64,000 nt of DNA. Origin: Bombyx mori. Lineage: Eukaryota; Arthropoda; Insecta; Lepidoptera; Bombycidae. Where the stretch lies: the NCBI RefSeq assembly GCF_030269925.1, contig NC_085127.1, positions 12,531,501-12,595,500 on the forward strand, given 5' to 3'. Positions 31,801 to 40,800 of the stretch are shown piece by piece (position 1 is the first letter of the stretch; every line of letters starts with the position of its first letter). The translations under genes were made by a program, and so were the position numbers. Below the pieces are notes generated by a model. It saw only the letters and a program-made list of their open reading frames with translations. It searched no databases and had not been told where the DNA came from.

Positions 31801-34800
31801 ATGACAGGTCAAGAAGTGGTCGCCCTCGGTCTGTTAGGACTCCAGCAGTGATAAAAGCTGTGAAGGCGCGAATTCAAAGAAATCCCAAACGTAAGCAGAA
31901 ACTGTTGGCCCTTCAGATGGGGTTAAGCAGAACCACGGTGAAAAGGGTGCTAAATGAAGACTTAGGGCTTCGGGCATATCGAAGAAAAACAGGACATCGT
32001 TTGAATGCTCGTCTAATGGACCTGAGACTGAAGAGATGCCGCGCTTTGTTGAAGCGGTACGCGGGAAAAAAATATCGGGAAATTCTTTTTTCGGATGAAA
32101 AAATTTTTACCGTACAAGAGAGCTACAACAAACAAAATGATAAGGTGTACGCACACAGTAGTGAAGAAGCGAGCAACCGTATTCCGCGTGTCCAACGAGG
32201 TCATTTTCCATCCTCGCTCATTGTATGGTTGGGAGTTTCTTATTGGGGCTTAACAGAGGTACATTTTGGTGAGAAAGGTGTAAAAACGAATGCATTTGTG
32301 TATCAAAATACAGTCCTGACGAACCTTGTGGAACCTGTTTCTCATACCATGTTCAATAACAAGCACTGGGTATTCCAACAAGATTCGGCGCCAGCTCATA
32401 GAGCGAAGAGCACACAAGACTGGCTGGCGGCGCGTGAAATCGACTTCATCCGGCACGAAGACTGGCCCTCCTCCAGTCCAGATTTGAATCCGTTAGATTA
32501 CAAGATATGGCAACACTTGGAGGAAAAGGCGTGCTCAAAGCTTCATCCCAATTTGGAGTCACTCAAGACATCCTTGATTAAGGCAGCCGCCGATATTGAC
32601 ATGGACCTCGTTCGTGCTGCGATAGACGGCTGGCCGCGCAGATTGAAGGCCTGTATTCAAATCACGGAGGTCATTTTGAATAAACTTTAGTGTCATAAGA
32701 ATCTATGTTTTGTTAAGTTCATTTTGGTATATGAATGGTTACATAATGAATAAACTTGTTTCAATTATTTTACATTAAACATGTGACAGAATTTATGACC
32801 TGACTAGGTATATTATGTATATAATCTGAATCTCGGAAACGGCTCTAACGATTTTCATAAAATTTAGTATACAGGGGATTCCGGGGGCCATAAATCAATC
32901 TAGCTACGATTTATTTTCAAAAAATGTTGTTTTATTCGTGTTTTCAATAATCAGCTCTTCCCGACATCTATTGGTGAATAATAATACTGTTTTTCTTAAT
33001 TGAGGGCAACTAACCGCTTTAAAGACACCACAAGATGGCGTTATCAAAAAAAAAAAATCATCTAGTCTAAAATCATCATCTAGTTCAATATTAAGTTTAC
33101 ACGGTATTCACTCATGTACATATATGAATGTGGACAATTACAATGATTTATTCACAAATATTACGTACCCAGGACCCGATGCACACAGATACAGCTGTAT
33201 AACTAAACATTGCACATTACCTTCTAGGTCCAATATGCAGTGTTCAACCCACGATATTCTTGGCCATGACACATGCCTTGAATCAATATTCTCGATTGCT
33301 ACTTCAACTTTATAATGTACTAGTAAAACAGTGTTGCGCTTCGCTGAATTTATTAAACTTTGAAATACACAGCTTTTGCTAATAAATCTGTGCTAATTTG
33401 CTAGTAAATTAGAAATATGTTTGAATATGGTTTGAAGGGTGAGGCAGCCGTTTTACTGTAAAAACTGAGACCTTAGAACTCATGCCGAGGTGGGTGATGG
33501 TATTTACCTTGGAGATGTCTATGGGCTCCGGTAACTACTTAACACCAGGTGGGCCGTGAGCTCATTCACCCATCCGAGCAATAAAAAAATATATATATTT
33601 CAGTCAGTGCGGTGTTTAGAGTTGAAGAGCATAGAGAAATAACACATAATAGTCGAAGCGTAAGGCATGGTATCGCTTATTAAATAATAACTCATAGACA
33701 TGGCAAAATAAATACCGCCTCCCGCCTCAATACATGAAGACAGTCTCGGTTGTAATTCAAAATATCCTTGCCCGTCCATATCCGATCCTGTAGACCGAAT
33801 GGTAAACAGTCGACGTCACCCAAAACACGTCATTACGGATCCTCCCGATCCACCGGTCACCGTTCTCGTCGAACCCGTCGCTTGCGACGAAGGGCTCGAC
33901 GAACGAATTAACCCATAGACACAGCCCACTGAGTTTCTCGCCGGATCTTCTCAATGGGTCGCGTTTCCGATCCGGTGGTAGGTTCTGCGAAGCACTGCTC
34001 TTGCTAGGGCCAGTGTTAGCATCACTCCGATTTGAGCCCCGTGAGCTCACCTACTAGTTAAGGTTACGCTGAAATAGTCTCACAAGGCTATCAGATTAGG
34101 TAGGGAAAAAAAAATAACTTGCCCGTCTCCTGAAGTTGAATTGGAATAGTCTTAATCTCGCTACCAATTGAGGGTAGTTACAACGCAAGTATTTTTTTTA
34201 GTTCAACCTTGTCTGCCAAGAATGGAAACGAGCGCTAGTCGGAACCATCCATAATTCTGGAATGTTTGTGGCCATGCTGTTCACTGGAGCCATATCGGAT
34301 AGGTTCGGGAGGAAAGTTGCTGTAGGGTTTTCTTCCTGCGCAAGTTTCATATTCGGATTCGCTCGATCTTTCTCGCCGAGCTATCTGTTTTTCGTTGCCA
34401 TGCATTTCCTGGAGGCTGGTTTCGGCGGAGGACTCTACCCTTCAGCTTATGTTTTCAGTAAGTAACCATACAAAAATATTGTTATATATTAGTTTAACAC
34501 GATAAGCGTCCCGACGGACACCATGTGTCCACAACGTACTTTCGTCTAGGGCAGTGTTTCCCAACCTTTTTTGTGCCATGCCCCACTGTAACATTTCTAA
34601 AATTTTTGTTGCCCTCAAACATAATTTTTAACATAAAAAAATTGATTTTTTCACTTAAGAAACATAAATGATTGGTTTTAGGAAGAAATCACTATGAAAT
34701 TGTTATGAAAACACAGTACGTATTATAATATTTCAAAACATATAATAAAAAAAACGAAATTCAAATTCAAAATAATTTTATTATAGATTTTCGATATGAA

Positions 34801-37800
34801 TATAGTGCGATTGCCCCCCTTAATTATCAAATTGCCCCCTTGTGGGGCGTGGAACCCACGTTGAGAAACACCGCTCTAGGGTCACACCAATATATCAAGA
34901 ATGATCCAAAAACCGTTGAGGTGTCATTTCGCAAATATTATTAAGAAATAACTCAAAAATAATTGGGCGACTTACGGATGCAGTGACTACTCATTACACC
35001 TCTCCCCCGGACCCAACCTATTGGCGGTCACAGAGTGTCCATCCCAGCCTACTGAACTAAATAAACATGGTTTCAAGTCTGGCGTTCATTGTCTTAATAA
35101 TGACAGTCGCACTAAACGCAACTGTCGATGATGTTATTGGAATGTACCAAGATATTTTAAGCTTATTATCTACACGAACGAATACCGAAGCCCATATAAA
35201 CAATGCTATCATATAATTTGAAGAAAGTCTATACGGTCGTCTTCGATTTCAAGATATCACTGCATTAATACTGCTGTGGGCACAGGTCAATACTCCCTAA
35301 CCAGATGTTCGCGCATTTTAACTAGCCAAGACGAACTAATCTGTTCTATATAATAAGTTCTAGGGGATTCGTTAATTTGGACGCCCCGTCCCCATGACAT
35401 CACGACCACTCTGTCAAGAGATAAACGATTGAGAAGAACAGACGAACACATTCCAACTAAGGCCAAGTGATAACCGAAGCCCATACCGTGAATTTCGTTG
35501 TGTGAAATTGGTACAACAATTTGTTTTACGGCAACAATTGACAGATTAATTAAACAGTATAAATTACAAAAGCGTGAAGAGAGCCGTAGGGCCTTGCGAT
35601 ATATTGAAACCGGTATCTGTGGTGGGAAAAGTGAAATCTGTGTAATGAATTATAGTTTAATGGCTGCGCTAAAAACAGCCGGTCTCGTTAGCGGACTCTC
35701 GAATTTCAATAACGAATAAATTATTTGAAGGTGTAGGTACAAAGTTCGTTTTCGTCACGTCAGTGAAGCAAAGTTCATTAAACCCCGACCATATGTTACG
35801 CGCGAACGTTATTTAACCTTCATCGTTCTATTTATAGTTGTGGAACTGGTTGGCCTCAAGCAACGGGTCATCGTGTCGGCCATGTGCAACATGACCTTCG
35901 TTATCGGCGTCGTTCTCATAGCCCTTCTGGCCTGGGCTGTAAACAACTGGAGGACATACATCCTTATCCTCTACTGCCCCGCCACAATCGTCTTCGTATA
36001 CGTTTGGTTTATGAACGAAAGCGCGCGCTGGCTTCTCAGCAAAGGACGAAGGGACGAAGCAATTGACGTACTGAAACGCGCCGCCAAGATCAACAATCTA
36101 GACCCGAGGAGTCTGGATCTAGATGCGCTCGGAGATCCCCTGCTGAAACCGCAGAACCAAACCGGAGACAAAAAGTCTCAGATGTACAAGGCCATCAGAT
36201 CTGGTATAATATGGAAACGGGTCGCGATTTGCTCGTTTCTATGGATGACGTGTTCCCTAGTGTACTATGGTTTTTCCATTAATTCGGTTTCATTAAGTAG
36301 CAACAGATACGTTAGCTTCATGCTCGTGACGTTAGTGGAGATACCTGCCTATATTGTGGTAGTCATCGTGCTGGATAAATACGGGAGGAAGAAAACTTTA
36401 TTGACGACTTATCTAACTTGTACGGTCATGAGTTTGCTGTTCGCTTTCTTGCCAAGATGTAAGTATTTTGTTTTTTTGTTTTTCTTTTGTTTGTATTATT
36501 TCAAGGAAGCGACCGTTAAGAACACAAAACTGCGACTTTAGGTTACACGGTGGTAGGGTTAGTATTGATAAGTCCTATTATACATTAACAACAATATGAC
36601 TGTTAATACTGACGGCTGATAGAAGAGAATGGAAGAGAAAAATTAGCTGTGCCGACCTCACCTAGTGAGATAAGATGGAGAAAAAGAAGAAGACTGTTAA
36701 TACTTAACACATAATGACAACTGGTGGTAGGACGTCTTGTGAGTCCGCACGGGTAGGTACCACCACTCTGCCTATTTCTGCCGTGACGCAGTAATACGTT
36801 TCGGTTTGAGGACGGGGCAGCCGTTGTGCTTTACACTAAGACCTTATTACTCATGTCAAGGTGTCTCAAGGTGGGTGACGGCATTTACGTTGTTGATGTC
36901 TATGGGCTCTGGTTACCACCTAACACCAGGTGGGCCGTGAGGTCGTCCATCCGCGAATAACATCGTGTCACAATAATAAAACCGGCAAAGATTTTAATTC
37001 GCGTAATTACTGGTGGTAAGAAGTCTTTTGAGTCCCCACGGGTAATAATCCATCAGTACGTTCCAGTTTTAAGGGTGGGACAGCCCTAAATCTACACAAT
37101 TACGACCTAGACCTTATATCTCTAGATGAGTGATGGCATTCACGTTGTACTGTCTGCAGTCTTAAAAAGCATATGTTTAAAATTCAATCTAATTAATTTC
37201 AAGGTTTTTTTGCGTCAGCATTACTTAAATAACTTTATGCTGACGCTTAAATCACGTCTGTGCAACGAAAGTATGCGTAAATGTCTTTTTTTTTATAATT
37301 CATCAATTAATTTGGCTTACTGATCTATTTGTTCGAACCACAACCGCATTAATATTGTCTACGGATGACCTTCATAATTTGAATACGTACGTATAATAAT
37401 GGCACGTACATAAATCTTTCAATATGTATGTGCCGATACAAAGTTAGTGCCGTGAGTCGTGACTGCGGTGGACTGGTTCGTCGTGAACATCGACCTACAT
37501 GATGACCTGGACCTAAAGTCCATCAGTACGTATCTACAGTCGGCATCAATGCGCCACTTCGACAAAGCGCCACGACACGAAAAGTGTGCACACGAATGCT
37601 TTTAGGTACCTCAAGCACCGGTCATCGTTCTCGTCGAACCCGTCGCTTGCGACGAAGGGCTCCACGAGTAAATTAACCCACAGACACAGCCCACTGAGTT
37701 TCTCGCCAGATCTTCTCAGTGGGTCACGTTTACGATACGGTGGTAGATTCTGCGAAGCACGACTCTTGCTAGGGTTCGTGTTAGCAACGTCGTTAGGTTT

Positions 37801-40800
37801 GAGCCCCGTGAGCTCACCTACTAGTTAAGGTTACGCTGAAATAACCTCTCAAGGCTATCAGGTTAGGTAGGAAAAAAAAATCGGTGAACAAACGGGTTTA
37901 CCACCCTACTGTCATTGACAATGGCCACGACGGCGGTAACCATTAGGTGGGCTAATCAGAGAGCTATAGTAAAAAGATGCACAAAAATAGACGGATAGGT
38001 AGGTACCACCACGCTGCCTATTTCTGCCGTGAAGCAGTAAAGCGTTTCGGTTTGAAGGGTAGGGCAGCTGTTGTACTATACAGAGACCTTAGAACTCATA
38101 TCGGTGGCGGCATTTACGTTGTAGATGTCTATGGGCTGCGGTAACCACTTAACATCAGGTGAGCCGTGAGCTCGTCCGCCCAACTAAGCAATAAAAAATA
38201 AAAGATGGACGGATCGTACGTCAGTACTGGCAATGCTGGAAAACGATTGTGGTTCCAAGTTACAAGTTACTTACAATAAAATTCGTATCATTACGTTTTT
38301 TTATTGCCTCTGTAGGCAGATGTGCATACGGCCCACCTGACGGTAAGTGGTTACCGTCGCTCGTGGACGTCAGCAATGCCAGGGGCAGAGCCAAGCCGCT
38401 GCCTACCGTTAAGTACTCTCCGCAAGCCTCGTTTGAAGAAGGACATGTCATAGCGCTCGGGAAACACCGTGGAGGGGAGCTCATTCCAAAGCCGGATGAT
38501 ACGTGGCAGAAAAGATCTTTGGGAATGCACTGTCGATGAACGCAGCGGTTCCAGATAATATGGATGGACTCTGCTCCGGTGGCGGGAGATGTGAAGATAA
38601 ATTACGTACGCGTACCTATTATTACGTATGATTACGTACGAGTGCGTATAATTACGTATGATTTCGTACGCTTACGTGTTATTACGTATGGTTACGTACG
38701 TATACGTATTATTACGTATGAGTACGTACGAGTGCGTATTATTTATTACGTATGATTACATACGCATACGTATCAAGTAATAATAAAAAGTATTAATGCA
38801 TCGAAGTCTTACCTTCCAAGCTTGGGGTAGTCATGATACAGTACAATTACAGACTTCCACTTCAAGTCTTACGGTGATGTCCGTGCTGTCCAATTTACGT
38901 TTGATATAAGCAGTGGTCAACGACGAAACACAATTTTCCATCAGATCCAATAACCCTTGCTTTATATGCCTTCAGCTCTAACGCTAAGAGCAAGCTTAGG
39001 TAACCCTACTCGTCGAACCCGGAAAAGAGTTCGACGAGTAGCTTGGTAGATAGACAACCTAACCTAAACATCAGCCCGCTGAGTTTCTCGCTGGATCTTC
39101 TCAGCGAGTCGCGATTCCGACCCGGTAGTAGATTCATCCGCGAAACAACAATTCTTGAGTTGTTAGGTCTCCTTTGGAAGCGCTCGGGTAGCTATTAGCA
39201 AATCCCACCCCTCCTGACGGAGCCTTTGCTCCTGTCATTGGTGAAACTGGAAAGCCCTTTGGGCCACCAGTAATCCCTCAGATTTCATTATTCATTGGAA
39301 GGTTAAAACCGTGAACATATTCTGAATCCCTACGGAATATTCTTACATAACACTCATTGCCATCAAACAAACAATGTTACATCATGTTTACTGAGGTCAA
39401 ATAAAAATTGCAATTTTAAAACCACAATCTTTATTTGAAAATCGCATTTAACACACAAATGACAAATGATAAATAACCACTCACAATGACATAATGTTTA
39501 ATGGTGGGAAGATATATAAATAAGTTGACGTGCATTATGTTACGGAAATATTTTATGTTGTAAATTAATTGAAATGTCTAATTTAGCCTGGGTGTGTATT
39601 GCACGTGCTGGTTCAAGAAGTTTATTTGACTCTGTCTCTCTGTAAGGCGAGCGTGTGACATTAATTAGCCCGTAAGTTTTCGGCAGTTTGCAGAATCTAC
39701 TACAACATTAGATACATTCACAGAGTTCTTTATATGGCCGGTAATGGCCTTTTATGTAAGAGATCATAGTTTCGCGACTTAGAGTTTTTTATTGACGCAG
39801 ATTCATGGATAAAATTACGCCCCAACCAACCAATTAATAGATTCAACAAAATCTCGCATTTAAACGTGAGTTCAAAGTTTTTTGCATTAGGGTTTATTAT
39901 ACTAAGATTGATTTTCAATTAAAAAACATTACAAAACAGTAGAGGTGGGTGGTTTTCAAGGTTGGTGGCGCATTTACGTTGTAGATGTCTATGGGCTCCA
40001 GTAACCACTTAACATCAGGTGAGCTGTGAGCTCGTCTACCCATCTAAGCAATAAAAAAAAAGTCGAAAACGTATACTTCAGAAAATTATTAATAAAATAA
40101 AATGATAATTCTTCAATAAACCCAGATTCTGTCTCTTATTTGCTCTGATTAATAAAGATACTCTAATGTGAATTTTAAATGCGGAGACATTAAAATGGTG
40201 CTTAGGTCTAAGGTTAGATTTTATTAAGTTTAAGGTCACTGTTTGTCTTCCAAATTAAATAAAAAATCTTAGTAACAAACGCCTATACTATGACGCCGTC
40301 AAACATCTGGGCAGTTTGCAAAACTTAAATTCTCCGACTGCGCTACGACACAACGTAAATAAGTTCCTATACAAAGCATCACAAATCATAGAAATGAAAA
40401 ACACGTTGAGCTTCGAACTAGCATCGTACTTATAGATACAATGTTATATAAAATTATATGACGGTTTGTATGGTATATTATATACTATGATTTAGTCAGT
40501 AACACGGTTAAAAAAAAACGGTTTAAATACTTTGCAACGGTTTCCTTACAACGTAAAAGCCGCTACACACTTTCAGACATGAGTTCTAAGGTCTCAGTTT
40601 TAAGAGTACAACGGCTGCCTCACCCTTCAAACCGAAACGCATTACTGCTTCACGGCAGAAATAGGCAGGGCGGTGGTACCTACCCATGCGGATTTACAAG
40701 ACGTCCTACCACCAGTATTATATGTATTTACGTTTTTTATCTTGATACAATCGATTGTATTAACAGCCGTGATCGACCCAATTGCCACCCCTGGTCGTCT

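Noticed and set aside
35498..35719. 73-aa ORF in intron 3, a possible nested gene
   Set aside because: No domain, splice or promoter evidence. It is adjacent to an RTE relic.
36459..36541. Open-frame extension of transporter exon 4
   Set aside because: A consensus GTAAGT donor at 36459 and a phase-matched exon 5 show it is intron.
38564..38755. Repeat protein encoded by the minisatellite
   Set aside because: The open frame is explained by the 30-bp period, and the ATG lies in antisense LINE DNA.
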